Assembly (NCBI GenBank): GCA_018713745.1
Contig: DVOH01000017.1
Span: forward strand, 1 to 53,919
DNA from: Candidatus Stercoripulliclostridium merdipullorum
Lineage (GTDB): Bacteria; Bacillota; Clostridia; Christensenellales; DTU072
Length of the DNA: 53,919 nt
Direction of reading: 5' to 3'
Below, piece by piece: positions 34,736-43,948 of this stretch (within the stretch, counting starts at the first letter, position 1; every line of letters begins with the position of its first letter). The notes under the pieces are model-generated. The model was not told the DNA's origin and did not search any database. It was given only the letters and a program-made list of their open reading frames with translations. A program made the position numbers and the translations under genes.

Positions 34736-36427
34736 TCATCGGAAAATTTCCGAATAATTGTATTGATATTTTGCAAGAATCGCCGACGCTTTGTCGGCAA
34801 AATCCGTGCGGTCGTCTTGTCCCTGACCGTAAGCGTTTTTGGGATAAACATATCCGTCTTCCGCGGGGGCGATTACGTTGGAATCGATATAAGTATTGCT
34901 TTGCTCGGCAACGAGATCGTTGGGCGAGAACGTAATAATTGTCCCTTCATCCTCGTTGTCGGGATCTTTTTCGTATTTGACGCGATCCATGAGATCGGCT
35001 ACGAGTCCTTGATAAGCGACGGTATCCGCCGCCGTTTTTTTGAGAAGCGACGCTCCGTAAATCCGACCCGCGACACCGCCGAGTTTGACGGCGTAATCCT
35101 GATCGTACATCGTAACGTCAAGATCGACGGCATGTCCGATGTAGTCTGAGAAGCGGAAACGCGCATAGACGAAGCTCTCTTCCAAGGAAGAATTGTTGAG
35201 GAAGCCGACCAATCCGCCGCCGTAATCGACGCAATATTGCGACAAGAGATCGGTGGGAACCGCCGTACCGTCCGGAGCAAAAGCAAATACGGCAAGGTCT
35301 TTCAGAACGGAATCGCCTGCGGCATAACCGACCGCTCCGCCGAGGTTGAAGGACGCACCTTTGCTGAGCGAATTCTGCGCTTTGTAGAGCGCTACGGTTT
35401 GGGCGTTGGAAAGTCCCGTCAAGCTGATACGATCGCCGAAGCCGACCAGACCGCCGAGATTGGCGCGGGATTTACCGTTGCCGATGACAGACACGCCGGA
35501 CACGACTTTTGCATTGAGAATCGCGGTATTGTACGCCGCGCCGACGATACCGCCGACGTTGAGACGTCCGGCATAAACCTTGATCGACCCGCCGAAGGTT
35601 GCATTGCGAATGTTGTTGGCGACCACCTTGTCGGACACGATATCGAAAGTGCGGACATATCCGACGACGCCGCCGACGGTGTTGCTGTACAGGCGGTGCC
35701 GCTCGATTGCATAATCGTCGACAGACGTATTGTTGACAATGCCGACGTTGCTGACGACGTCGGTCAAGGAAACTTTACCCGAAGCATATCCTACGATGCC
35801 GCCCGTGTACTGATACATATAGTCGATATAATCGTGTTCCAGCGTTTGGGGATGATCGGTCCCGTCGTCCTTGACGAAGGTACGGTCAATCGCCTCGATC
35901 GTCGTAGAAATCGAACCGCTGACCGTGACGTTTTCGATCGTCAGGTCGCCGTACGAAAACCCGATCAGACCGCCGACATAATTGTTGTCGGCGCGGGAAG
36001 GGAAGTCGAAATCGACTTCGAGGGTCAGATTTTTGATCGTTGCACCCGCCGTAAATCCGAACAGTCCTTCATACGCCACGCTTTGACGTTTTTCGGGCGA
36101 AGGCGACTCGTCCGTAATTTTCAGACCCGAAATCGTATGCCCGTTTCCGTCGAAAACCGAACGGAAGGAATTGTCGTAATCGGATCCGATCGGCGTCCAG
36201 GAAGCGACCCCCGACAAATCGATATCCTCGGTCAAACGGAAGGTGGCCTTATCGTAATCGGCTCCGAGCTTATGATCGGACACGATCGCGGCAAGATCTT
36301 CGGCGGTAGCGATATCGACGGTGACGACCCCTTTGTGCGTGGACGGATCGGCACAAGCCGTCATCGTCAACGCCGCAAGCGATACGACAAGGATGGAAAT
36401 CAGGATGCAGACGATGGATCGTTTCAT
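34736..36427 (-). CDS. Secreted lipoprotein with GLUG-type repeats
   Basis: A 563-aa exported protein. A basic start and hydrophobic stretch lead to a lipobox-like 'LTMTAC' (Cys near 25), suggesting a lipid anchor. The mature protein contains many spaced 'VGGLVGF/VGGVVGY/LGGLVGF' units, the GLUG motif of surface beta-solenoid-like proteins, for example 'NYVGGLIGFSYGDLTIENV' and 'NVGGIVGAAYNTAILN'. A repeat-rich adhesin or carbohydrate-binding role is possible but not shown. The RBS is GGAGAAC. It sits between an alpha/beta hydrolase gene and thrS on the same strand, with 12-13-nt gaps, so thrS may share its transcript. Confidence 0.78.
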   Translation of the reverse strand: MKRSIVCILISILVVSLAALTMTACADPSTHKGVVTVDIATAEDLAAIVSDHKLGADYDKATFRLTEDIDLSGVASWTPIGSDYDNSFRSVFDGNGHTISGLKITDESPSPEKRQSVAYEGLFGFTAGATIKNLTLEVDFDFPSRADNNYVGGLIGFSYGDLTIENVTVSGSISTTIEAIDRTFVKDDGTDHPQTLEHDYIDYMYQYTGGIVGYASGKVSLTDVVSNVGIVNNTSVDDYAIERHRLYSNTVGGVVGYVRTFDIVSDKVVANNIRNATFGGSIKVYAGRLNVGGIVGAAYNTAILNAKVVSGVSVIGNGKSRANLGGLVGFGDRISLTGLSNAQTVALYKAQNSLSKGASFNLGGAVGYAAGDSVLKDLAVFAFAPDGTAVPTDLLSQYCVDYGGGLVGFLNNSSLEESFVYARFRFSDYIGHAVDLDVTMYDQDYAVKLGGVAGRIYGASLLKKTAADTVAYQGLVADLMDRVKYEKDPDNEDEGTIITFSPNDLVAEQSNTYIDSNVIAPAEDGYVYPKNAYGQGQDDRTDFADKASAILAKYQYNYSEIFR

Positions 36428-36439
36428 AGTGTTCTCCGA

Positions 36440-37357
36440 TTAGCGGGCAAATACCGATTGGATAAAGCGCAGGAAGTCGGCATACACTTCGGGGCGGTTG
36501 ATCTCGTTGAGAATTTCGTGGCGGGCGCCGGGATAAACCTTGTAGGTAACGTCGGTGAGTCCCTTCTCTTTGTAGAAATTGTACAGTTTCTGTGCAAGCG
36601 CGGCGCGGTTGGATACGGGATCCTCGCCGCCGACGGCAATCAGAACGGGAAGGTTTTTGGGGATGTTGTCGACGCCTTCCTCGTACATTTCGGTCACGCC
36701 GTGGAAGAAGCTGCGATAGAACCCGATACACAGCGGATAGCCGCAATATTCGTCCTGCTCGTATTTTTCGACCTGCTTTTTGTCGCGGGAAAGCCATGCA
36801 AACTGCTGTCCCTGATCTTCAAAAGGCTTGTTGAAACTGCCGAAACTCATTTTATCGATCAGATAGCCGATTTTTTCGGGTCCGCAAAGCGCGGCTTGCG
36901 CCGATGCGATCAGATAGCCGATTCTGAGAAGCGGCGTTTTCATATAAGCGGTACCGGACAAAATCACGCCTTTGAGCATTCTGCCGTTGAGCTCCATAAA
37001 CCGTTGGGAGAGGAAACTGCCGTAACTGTGTCCGAGCAGCAAAACCTCTTTTTTGTATGTATTTTTGGCATAATCGACGACGGTTCTGATATCCTCGAGC
37101 GTTTGGTTGAAACTATCTCCTTCGACAACACCTTTGGGTCCGGCGTTGTTATACTTGTGTCCGCGATGATCGTCTGCAAGCACGACAAACCCGTTTTGAT
37201 TCAGGAATGTGGCAAAATCGTCATAGCGCTCGGAATGCTCGCTCATACCGTGACTGATGACGACAACGCCGACGCACTGATCGGACGGAACGTTGTCCCA
37301 GACCGAAACGTTGACGATTTTACCGTCGAAGGTATCGAGTTTTTTCGAAAGAAACAT
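36440..37357 (-). CDS. Alpha/beta hydrolase (monoacylglycerol lipase-like)
   Basis: A 305-aa cytoplasmic serine hydrolase of the lysophospholipase/monoglyceride lipase group. The oxyanion-hole motif 'VVISHGMSEHSERY' (about 33-46), 'DDHRGHKYN', and the nucleophile elbow 'LLGHSYGSFLS' with its Ser near 116 are clear. The Asp in 'VGGEDPVSN' and the His in 'GARHEILNE' complete the triad. The frame is open to 37675, but the ATG at 37357 has GGAGGTT. It is divergent from murG and heads the transcript with the GLUG lipoprotein and thrS. The natural ester substrate is unknown. Confidence 0.9.
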   Translation of the reverse strand: MFLSKKLDTFDGKIVNVSVWDNVPSDQCVGVVVISHGMSEHSERYDDFATFLNQNGFVVLADDHRGHKYNNAGPKGVVEGDSFNQTLEDIRTVVDYAKNTYKKEVLLLGHSYGSFLSQRFMELNGRMLKGVILSGTAYMKTPLLRIGYLIASAQAALCGPEKIGYLIDKMSFGSFNKPFEDQGQQFAWLSRDKKQVEKYEQDEYCGYPLCIGFYRSFFHGVTEMYEEGVDNIPKNLPVLIAVGGEDPVSNRAALAQKLYNFYKEKGLTDVTYKVYPGARHEILNEINRPEVYADFLRFIQSVFAR

Positions 37358-37483
37358 AGTATAACCTCCTCTGCCGATTATTATAGAAACAATAACGTAG
37401 GTATATGATACCACTTCCTGCCGTATAATACAATAGAAAGCGTCAAAATTTTTCGCAAAATCGCAATCCGGAGGGGGAAAGCA

Positions 37484-38533
37484 TTGGGGACGATTGTATT
37501 GACCGGAGGAGGAACGGGGGGGCATATCATCCCCAATCTTGCATTGCTGCCGCAGCTCGGGCGGTATTTTTCGAGGATCGTATATCTCGCGGGCGACGGA
37601 ATGGAAGCCCGACTGGTCCCCGCCGCGGGCATCCCGTTTTATCGGACCGAAACGGTCAAACTCGATCGCTCCCACCTCTTGGAAAACTTCAAAATTCCCT
37701 TTGTCATGCGCCGCGCAATCGAAGAAGCAAAGTCGATTCTGGATACCGAAAAGCCTGATATTGTATTCTCAAAAGGCGGATATGCCGCCCTTCCGACCTG
37801 TTATGCCGCAAAGGCGCGCAAGATCCCCGTCGTCGTCCACGAAAGCGACTACAGCTTAGGACTTGCCAACCGTCTTTGCGCCCGATTTGCCGCGGCGGTA
37901 CTGACCTCTTTTCCCGAAACGGGAGGCGGAATTCTGACCGGAAATCCCGTGCGGGAAGAGCTTTTCAAGGGCGATGCCGACCTTATCCGCAGGCGTTACG
38001 GCATTCAGCTGAAGCCCGTCGTACTGATTTTCGGCGGAAGCCTCGGTGCCGAAGCGATCAACCGCGTGGTCGAAGAAGCGCTGCCGCGTCTGATCCGCAA
38101 ATATTTTGTCATTCACATTGCCGGGAAATCGGCGGCAGAAAGCGTCGTCGCGTCCGACTATGTCAGACTTTCCTTTTCGGACGAAATGCCGCACCTGTAC
38201 GCCGCGGCGGATTATGTCGTATGCAGAGGCGGTGCCAACAGCCTTGCCGAAGCAACGGCGCTCGGGAAGCGCACATTGTGTATTCCCCTCCCCAAAGGCG
38301 TGAGCCGCGGCGATCAGGAGCTCAATGCCGAGAGCTACCGCAAGCGCGGCTTGATCCGGGTTTTACCCCAGCCGCAACTAAGCCCTGACAGTCTGCTGGA
38401 CGGCTTGGAAGCCCTTGCGACGCAACAATTAAAAACTCCGCCGAAAGCGGAGTCTAACGATGCGATCATACGCGTTTTGCTGGATGTCCTGCGTCAAAGC
38501 AATCAGCGCGCCCTGCCGAGAATTTCTTTGTAA
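37484..38533 (+). CDS. murG: UDP-N-acetylglucosamine-lipid-pyrophosphoryl GlcNAc transferase MurG
   Basis: Adds GlcNAc to lipid I to make lipid II on the inner face of the membrane. The 349-aa GT28 enzyme has 'LTGGGTGGHIIPNLAL' (about 5-20), 'FSKGGYAALPTCYAA', 'HESDYSLGLANRL', the donor-site 'FGGSLGAEAINR' and 'CRGGANSLAEATALGK'. It begins with TTG at 37484, supported by CCGGAGGGGG at good spacing and by the family N-terminus. No mur or fts gene adjoins it on the same strand. The last 31 bp overlap the convergent MreB-like gene. Confidence 0.95.
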   Translation: MGTIVLTGGGTGGHIIPNLALLPQLGRYFSRIVYLAGDGMEARLVPAAGIPFYRTETVKLDRSHLLENFKIPFVMRRAIEEAKSILDTEKPDIVFSKGGYAALPTCYAAKARKIPVVVHESDYSLGLANRLCARFAAAVLTSFPETGGGILTGNPVREELFKGDADLIRRRYGIQLKPVVLIFGGSLGAEAINRVVEEALPRLIRKYFVIHIAGKSAAESVVASDYVRLSFSDEMPHLYAAADYVVCRGGANSLAEATALGKRTLCIPLPKGVSRGDQELNAESYRKRGLIRVLPQPQLSPDSLLDGLEALATQQLKTPPKAESNDAIIRVLLDVLRQSNQRALPRISL

Positions 38534-39495
38534 CGTCCGGTGTTATCGTTGATCAGGCGATACGCGCCGCGGATCAATGCGGTATCCGGCTCGGCGTCAC
38601 AAGTGACGGGAATCGACAGATAGCGCGTGATATAATCGGCAAGCCCGCGCATCGAAGCGCCGCCGCCGGCAAGATACAAACCTTTTTTGCCGATCCGTGC
38701 CATCATGGGTTGCGGGACGGTGGTCAAAAGACTTTCGACGACTTCCAGAATTTTTTTGTAGCAGTACGCAATCGCCGGGCGGATGCCTTCGGCACTGATT
38801 TCGATCAATTTAATCTTGCCGTCCAACAGATCCTGACCTGCGACTTCCATCACGGAAGAATCGTTTTCAAACAAACTTCCGATCCCGAGTTTCAGCCGTT
38901 CCGCCGTCGCCCGCCCGATTTTGATATTATAGTTGTTAAGAATCCGTTCTACGATTTTTTCGTCGACCGTTCGCCCTGCCAGATTGACCGAGCAACCGCT
39001 GACGATCCCGTCGTCATTGATGACGGCAATATCGGTTGTTCCGTCCCCGAACACGACGCAAGCCCCCTCTTCGCCCCGTTTGAAATAAGGTAACAGTCCC
39101 AACACGCTTTCGACCAGCGTAATATCCCGATAACCGGTACGCGCGACCGCGTTTTCGACCGCTTCGCGCTCGACCGATCCCAGCCCGAGCGAAATCAGAA
39201 CATACAATTCGATTCCGCCGAAGGGATTGCGCTGAATGGCGCGACCGAAAAATTCCGACAGCATCATGGTGCAAACTTCGGCATTGACGACGGCACCCTC
39301 GCTGATCGGACGTACGGCGGAGTAATGCAACGGCATGTCTTTGAGATAAGGCAAAGCGCGGTTTCCTGCGGCAACCAACTCCAGCCCGCTGCCTTTTTTG
39401 ACGACGGCAACGGCAGGCTCGCGCAAAATCAAACCCTTATGAAAGATCGAAATATATCCCGATCCGAAATCGATGATGTACTTTTGCTTTTGCAT
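38503..39495 (-). CDS. Divergent MreB-like actin-family ATPase
   Basis: A 330-aa actin-fold protein related to rod-shape protein MreB. The phosphate-1 motif is 'IDFGSGYISIF' (about 8-18; MreB has DLGTAN), phosphate-2 is 'VVFGDGTTDIAVI', and the adenosine motif is 'LYLAGGGASMRGLADYI'. 'RPISEGAVVNAEVCTMML' matches the MreB hinge region. The changes at phosphate-1 and the lack of mreC/mreD neighbours suggest an accessory paralogue (Mbl/MreBH-like) rather than the main MreB. It is the last gene of a run with maf and the Ppx-like gene, with a 4-nt gap to maf. Confidence 0.83.
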   Translation of the reverse strand: MQKQKYIIDFGSGYISIFHKGLILREPAVAVVKKGSGLELVAAGNRALPYLKDMPLHYSAVRPISEGAVVNAEVCTMMLSEFFGRAIQRNPFGGIELYVLISLGLGSVEREAVENAVARTGYRDITLVESVLGLLPYFKRGEEGACVVFGDGTTDIAVINDDGIVSGCSVNLAGRTVDEKIVERILNNYNIKIGRATAERLKLGIGSLFENDSSVMEVAGQDLLDGKIKLIEISAEGIRPAIAYCYKKILEVVESLLTTVPQPMMARIGKKGLYLAGGGASMRGLADYITRYLSIPVTCDAEPDTALIRGAYRLINDNTGRYKEILGRAR

Positions 39496-39499
39496 AGGT

Positions 39500-40060
39500 T
39501 CACCTCAAGGTCACGCCCGACAGACGCAACAATTCGGACAGCGTTGCCGTAGGCAACCCGACGATATTATCGTAACTTCCCGTGTAATGCGATACGACGC
39601 ATCCGTCCTGGACGGCATAAGCCCCTGCTTTGTCAAGCGGCTTATATTCGTCGAGATAGGCGTTGATCGCGTCGTCGCTCAGGACTTTAAAGGTTACGTC
39701 CGAGCGTTCGACGCCCTCGGATATGCCCGCAGGCGTGCGGACGACGACGGCGCTGTAAACCTGATGGGTCTTACCCGACAGCGCGCCGAGCATACGGAAC
39801 GCGTCCTCCCGGTCAACGGGTTTGCCGTAATACACGCCGTCCATATACACCAAGGTATCGGAAGCGACGATCGCTTTGTAGCGGTCGGGCTCGGGGACGG
39901 CTTCGGCTTTACGACGGGCAATCGTCAGTACGGTCTCTTCGGGGGTATCGCCCCTGTAATTCTCGTCCGCTTCGACCGGCAATACGTCAAACCGACCGAC
40001 CAGACGACCGAGCAGCTCTTTGCGACGGGGCGATCCCGAAGCAAGCAGGATGTCTGCCAT
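39500..40060 (-). CDS. maf: Maf-type nucleotide pyrophosphatase
   Basis: A 186-aa house-cleaning enzyme that hydrolyses non-canonical or (d)TTP/UTP-type nucleotides. 'LLASGSPRRKELL' (about 5-17) binds phosphate, and 'VASDTLVYMDGVYYGKPVDREDA' with 'LSGKTHQVYSAV' are the Maf core motifs. The ATG at 40060 overlaps the stop of the upstream gene (TGATG), a coupled start; TTG one codon earlier is less likely. In many bacteria maf sits beside mreB, which supports both calls. Confidence 0.93.
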   Translation of the reverse strand: MADILLASGSPRRKELLGRLVGRFDVLPVEADENYRGDTPEETVLTIARRKAEAVPEPDRYKAIVASDTLVYMDGVYYGKPVDREDAFRMLGALSGKTHQVYSAVVVRTPAGISEGVERSDVTFKVLSDDAINAYLDEYKPLDKAGAYAVQDGCVVSHYTGSYDNIVGLPTATLSELLRLSGVTLR

Positions 40061-41571
40061 CAAAGAATTTCGAGATTTTTGCGGAACGCCTTGCGGAATT
40101 CGGGCAAAGCTCCCATCGCATCCTTGATTTCGAGGGTGCAGTCGCCGTTGGTTTTGGTTTTGAGAATGACGGAATCTCCGAGCACGTCACAGCTGAGCCC
40201 GGTGATTACGCCGCCGCAACTGCGATCGAAGCACTCTGCAATCCGCACGATAACGCCGAGCTTTTTGATGGCGTCAAAGTCCTCTTCGGTCAGCATCGAA
40301 GCATATCTGCCGAGGTCGAGGGTTTCAAACCCGTCCTTGGCGTGACAAGCGGCAACAATGCCCGCAACGACAAGATCTTTTTGGGGGATCCCGTAAAGGT
40401 TGCTGTTCCAGATCACATACATGCTGTGCTTATGATGATCGTAGAACTTCAACGCGCTGCCGATATCGTGCAACATGCTTGCGACACGCAGAATTTTGAC
40501 ATAAGGACGCGGCAATTTATGCAGAACCTTGAGCTGACGGAACAACTGCATCGAAATATCGAAGACGTGTTCGGCATGTGCGATATTGGCGTTGAAATGG
40601 TGCAGCAACGTATAAATGCTGTGTCCGAGAATATCGCTGATGGGTTTTTCGGCAACGGTGGGACAGGAATAACGGAACATGGCGCCTTCCCGAAGTCCCG
40701 CGCCGCCGATGATGATTTCGGAAAACTCGGTATAATTCCGAATGGCGGCAATGGTCGAAAGCGCGGCGGGGAAAATATCGGCACGCGCACTGGAAAGCCC
40801 TCTGATCCGCGAAGTTTTGTCAAACTCAAGGGGTTTGATGGTGTCGTAGATGGTGTCGAACTCGCTGAACGGGATATGGTAATTGTGTGCCATATCGAGG
40901 GGATATTTTTTGAGCCGACGAGAAATTCTGCCGAGGTTTCGGATCGATCCGCCCACGCCGATCAGCTGGGTCTCGGGATCGAGATTGCGAAGCCAGTCGA
41001 GCTTCTGAAGGTGCTCGGTCACATAGCGTTCGATCGCGTCGGCGCGTTCTTCGGGGGTTCCGGATTTTGCAAATTTTTCACTTAAGGTAACCGCACCGAA
41101 CGGAAGGGTATCCTGAGCGATCAAAACGCGGCGGTTATAGTAAATCATTTTGACGCTGCCGCCGCCGATGTCGACGATCAATCCTTTCGGAACGTCCATC
41201 GAATTGATGACGCCCTGATAAACAAACATCGCTTCTTCTTCCTGCGACAGAACCGTCAGTTTGATCCCGCAGGAAGTTTGCACTTCATCGACAAAGGATT
41301 TCTGATTTTTGGCGTGCCGCACGGCGGCCGTCGCATAGGCAAAGACTTTGTCCACGCCGTGACTTTCGTAAAGCGTGCGGAACGTGCGCAGCGTCTTGAT
41401 GGTCTGCGCAACGCGCAAGGGACGCAAAAATCCGTCGATTTCCATGTCTTGCGCAAGACGGACGGGTTCTTTCAGCTCGTCCACAACGACAAAATATCCG
41501 CCGTCCAAAATATTGGCTATAACCAGCCGGGCGGAATTGGATCCCAAATCGATAATAGCAATTTTTTCCAT
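40060..41571 (-). CDS. Ppx/GppA exopolyphosphatase-family protein with HD domain
   Basis: A 503-aa protein of the exopolyphosphatase/guanosine-pentaphosphatase family. The N-terminal actin-like ATPase fold carries 'IIDLGSNSARLVI' (about 5-17), 'YATAAVRHAKN' and 'GLIVDIGGGSVKMI'; the C-terminal part has an HD-type helical domain with 'ASMLHDIGSALKFYDHHKHSMYV'. It should degrade polyphosphate or pppGpp. The ATG has an AGGTAGG-like RBS. It is 48 nt downstream of the hydroxyacid dehydrogenase gene and coupled to maf. Confidence 0.92.
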   Translation of the reverse strand: MEKIAIIDLGSNSARLVIANILDGGYFVVVDELKEPVRLAQDMEIDGFLRPLRVAQTIKTLRTFRTLYESHGVDKVFAYATAAVRHAKNQKSFVDEVQTSCGIKLTVLSQEEEAMFVYQGVINSMDVPKGLIVDIGGGSVKMIYYNRRVLIAQDTLPFGAVTLSEKFAKSGTPEERADAIERYVTEHLQKLDWLRNLDPETQLIGVGGSIRNLGRISRRLKKYPLDMAHNYHIPFSEFDTIYDTIKPLEFDKTSRIRGLSSARADIFPAALSTIAAIRNYTEFSEIIIGGAGLREGAMFRYSCPTVAEKPISDILGHSIYTLLHHFNANIAHAEHVFDISMQLFRQLKVLHKLPRPYVKILRVASMLHDIGSALKFYDHHKHSMYVIWNSNLYGIPQKDLVVAGIVAACHAKDGFETLDLGRYASMLTEEDFDAIKKLGVIVRIAECFDRSCGGVITGLSCDVLGDSVILKTKTNGDCTLEIKDAMGALPEFRKAFRKNLEIL

Positions 41572-41619
41572 AATCGTGCCTACCTTTTGTTTGTATGAAT
41601 CTATCGGTTTGTAGCGTAA

Positions 41620-42573
41620 TCAGTTGACGCGGTTGACGGGCGATCCTTGCAGAAAAGCCCTGAGGTTGTCGACCGCGATTTGCATCAGGCGCGAACGCGC
41701 TTCCGACGTTGCCCATGCCGTATGGGGCGTCAGCACGACGCCGGGTGCCGACAGAAGCGGATTGTCGGGACGGGGCGGCTCGGTGGACAAAACATCCAGT
41801 CCCGCACCCGCAAGTTTGCCGCTGCGGAGAGCGTCCGCCAAAGCATCGTCGTCAATCAGACCGCCGCGGGCGGTGTTGATGAGATATGCACCGTCTTTCA
41901 TCTCTTTAATCGTCTCGGCGTTGATCATCCGACGGTTGGAGTCGTTGAGGGGACAGTTAAGCGATACGACATCGGACTCCGCCAGCAATTCCCGCAACGT
42001 CGCCGTCGTACGGAACGCCCCGTCGACCATCAGCTTGCCGCGATTAAACGCGATAACGCGCATCCCGAGCGCTTCGGCAACGGCGCGTACACGCTTGCCG
42101 ATCCTGCCGTAACCGACAATGCCGAGCGTTTTGCCCGCAAGTTCGGTCAAACGGTGATGATAATAGCAATAATCGGGACAAAGAGGCCACTCCTTGCGGA
42201 CGTCGGCGTTTTGACTGCCGATACGGCTTGTCAGTTCGATCATCAGCCCGATCGTCATCTGCACCACGCTGTCCGTGCTGTAAGCGGGGATATTGGTCAC
42301 GACAATCCCCTTCGATGCGGCATACGCGCAATCGATCACGTCATAGCCGGTCGCTAGCACCCCGATATACCGAAGGTCGGGCAAGGCGTCGATGATCTCC
42401 TTCCCGATCCGGCACTTATTGGTAATCATGACGGGAGCGTCGCCCATCCGCCGAACGATCTGATCGGGCGCAGTCCGATCGTACACGGTCAGATCACCGA
42501 GTTGTTGCAACTCGGACCAACTGAGATCGCCCGGATTCAGGCAATATCCGTCCAATACGACAATTCGGAGCAC
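41620..42573 (-). CDS. NAD-dependent D-2-hydroxyacid dehydrogenase (glycerate dehydrogenase-like)
   Basis: A 317-aa enzyme converting 2-hydroxyacids and 2-ketoacids. The Rossmann motif is 'LGIVGYGRIGKRV', and the catalytic set is Arg in 'NTARGGLID', Glu in 'LSTEPPRPDNPLL' and His in 'LTPHTAWAT'. 'TEPPRPDNPLL' and the ending 'LQGSPVNRVN' resemble glycerate/hydroxypyruvate reductases. It starts with GTG at 42573, preceded by AAGGAGAGG. It leads the Ppx-maf-MreB-like gene run from its own promoter. Substrate is inferred. Confidence 0.9.
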   Translation of the reverse strand: MLRIVVLDGYCLNPGDLSWSELQQLGDLTVYDRTAPDQIVRRMGDAPVMITNKCRIGKEIIDALPDLRYIGVLATGYDVIDCAYAASKGIVVTNIPAYSTDSVVQMTIGLMIELTSRIGSQNADVRKEWPLCPDYCYYHHRLTELAGKTLGIVGYGRIGKRVRAVAEALGMRVIAFNRGKLMVDGAFRTTATLRELLAESDVVSLNCPLNDSNRRMINAETIKEMKDGAYLINTARGGLIDDDALADALRSGKLAGAGLDVLSTEPPRPDNPLLSAPGVVLTPHTAWATSEARSRLMQIAVDNLRAFLQGSPVNRVN

Positions 42574-42608
42574 AATCCTCTCCTTCTATGAGCGCAGTAT
42601 ATATTACT

Positions 42609-42637
42609 ATTCTAAACGATGATCCCCGCAAAGTCAA
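42609..42637 (-). promoter_or_regulatory. Promoter of the hydroxyacid dehydrogenase operon
   Basis: On the minus strand TTGACT (42637-42632), a 17-bp spacer and TAGAAT (42614-42609). Confidence 0.7.
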
Positions 42638-42738
42638 TAGCGAACTTGGAAAACGGGCAACATTTTTCCTATGGTAAAATATTGGTAAATCAAAAACGGG
42701 CGTCTATCGACACGATTATGCAAACCAAGCGAGAATTC

Positions 42739-42764
42739 GGCGACACATTGCCGAAAGTGTCGCC
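42739..42764. repeat. Inverted repeat between the two dehydrogenase genes
   Basis: GGCGACAC and GTGTCGCC (8 bp) around 10 nt; an alternative stem TTCGGC/GCCGAA overlaps it. No T run follows on either strand, so it is not a standard terminator, although it lies where the end of the upstream gene's transcript is expected. Confidence 0.4.
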
Positions 42765-42820
42765 CGCCACGCTAAACCGCGTGTTTTTGTCGATCGGGCG
42801 AGAGCGAATTCGATGCCGTA

Positions 42821-43822
42821 TCAGAGATCCGATACCGTCAGACGGAAGGGACAAACGCCTCCGTTTGCTTCGGTTACGATATTGGCGATGCTGTGTTCGA
42901 CCATATCGCTGACGGTCTGCTCGGTATAAAACGCCATGTGCGGCGTATACAAAGCGTTGGGCATATCTTTCAGAATCGCCATATAGCGATTGGGAATCTG
43001 ACGGTATTTGTAGTCGCCGTACAAAATTCCGATCTCTTGCTCGACGACGTCGAGGGCGCAAGCCCCTATTTTCCCTTGTTCCATCCCTGCGATCAGGGCT
43101 TCGGTATCGATCAGCGACCCCCGAGCGGTATTGACGATGACGACGCCGTCTTTCATCGACGCAATCGACTCGGCGTTGATCATGTGATTGGTTTCGGCGG
43201 TGGCGGTTGCGTGCAACGTAATGACGTCGGCGGTTTGCAACAGCCGCTCCAACGGCATATATTCGGCAAGCGGAGAGCGATCGCGCTCCAACGGCGTATA
43301 TGCGATCAGTCTGCACCCGAAGCCCGAAAGATTTTGCAGAACGTGCCGCCCGATTCGTCCCGTACCGACCACGCCGACGGTCAGATCGGAGAGTTGAGTT
43401 CCGATATTGCCGGCAAGAGAATAATCTCTGCCTTCGGCGCGTTTCAGAATACTTTTGGCGCGGCGCACCGCCATCAAAATCAGCATAACGGTATAATCGG
43501 CGACGCTTCCCGATCGGTATGTGATGTTGCTGACGGTGATACCGTACTTCTCACATGCGACAAGATCGATATGATCGTAGCCGATGGTACGCGTGGAAAT
43601 ATGCTTGACGCCGCATTCGTGCCAGATGCGGACGATTTCTTCGGTAACGGGCATCGTAATAATACTGACGCCGACCGAACCGCGTGCGAGGGAAGCGTTT
43701 TCGGGCGAAGGGGGCTCGGCAACGGGAACGATTTCGACATCCGCCTCTTTGGCGAAGCGACGGAAATATCGATCTTCGTCGAACATACGATAGTTATAAA
43801 CGGTAATTTTCAGTTGAGCCAT
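42821..43822 (-). CDS. D-lactate dehydrogenase-like D-2-hydroxyacid dehydrogenase
   Basis: A 333-aa enzyme of the D-LDH/VanH branch, probably reducing pyruvate to D-lactate with NADH during fermentation. It has 'VGVVGTGRIGRHVL', 'NTARGSLIDTEAL', 'DVVEQEIGI' and the active His in 'YTPHMAFYTEQTVSDMV', the last being characteristic of D-LDH and VanH. The frame is open to 43882, but the ATG at 43822 has GGGAGGC. It has its own -10-like TATAAT at 43889-43884 with a weak TTGCCT -35. It is not a close copy of the dehydrogenase at 41620. Confidence 0.88.
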   Translation of the reverse strand: MAQLKITVYNYRMFDEDRYFRRFAKEADVEIVPVAEPPSPENASLARGSVGVSIITMPVTEEIVRIWHECGVKHISTRTIGYDHIDLVACEKYGITVSNITYRSGSVADYTVMLILMAVRRAKSILKRAEGRDYSLAGNIGTQLSDLTVGVVGTGRIGRHVLQNLSGFGCRLIAYTPLERDRSPLAEYMPLERLLQTADVITLHATATAETNHMINAESIASMKDGVVIVNTARGSLIDTEALIAGMEQGKIGACALDVVEQEIGILYGDYKYRQIPNRYMAILKDMPNALYTPHMAFYTEQTVSDMVEHSIANIVTEANGGVCPFRLTVSDL

Positions 43823-43948
43823 AATGCCTCCCGGCGGAATCGAAAAAACGATCAACCCGCCTGCCGTCAGAATCGATAACAATATTATAATGCCAAATCC
43901 CGAAAAGGCAAGGAAAAACCGCGGATGAACCGGTGAAATTCGCGTAAA

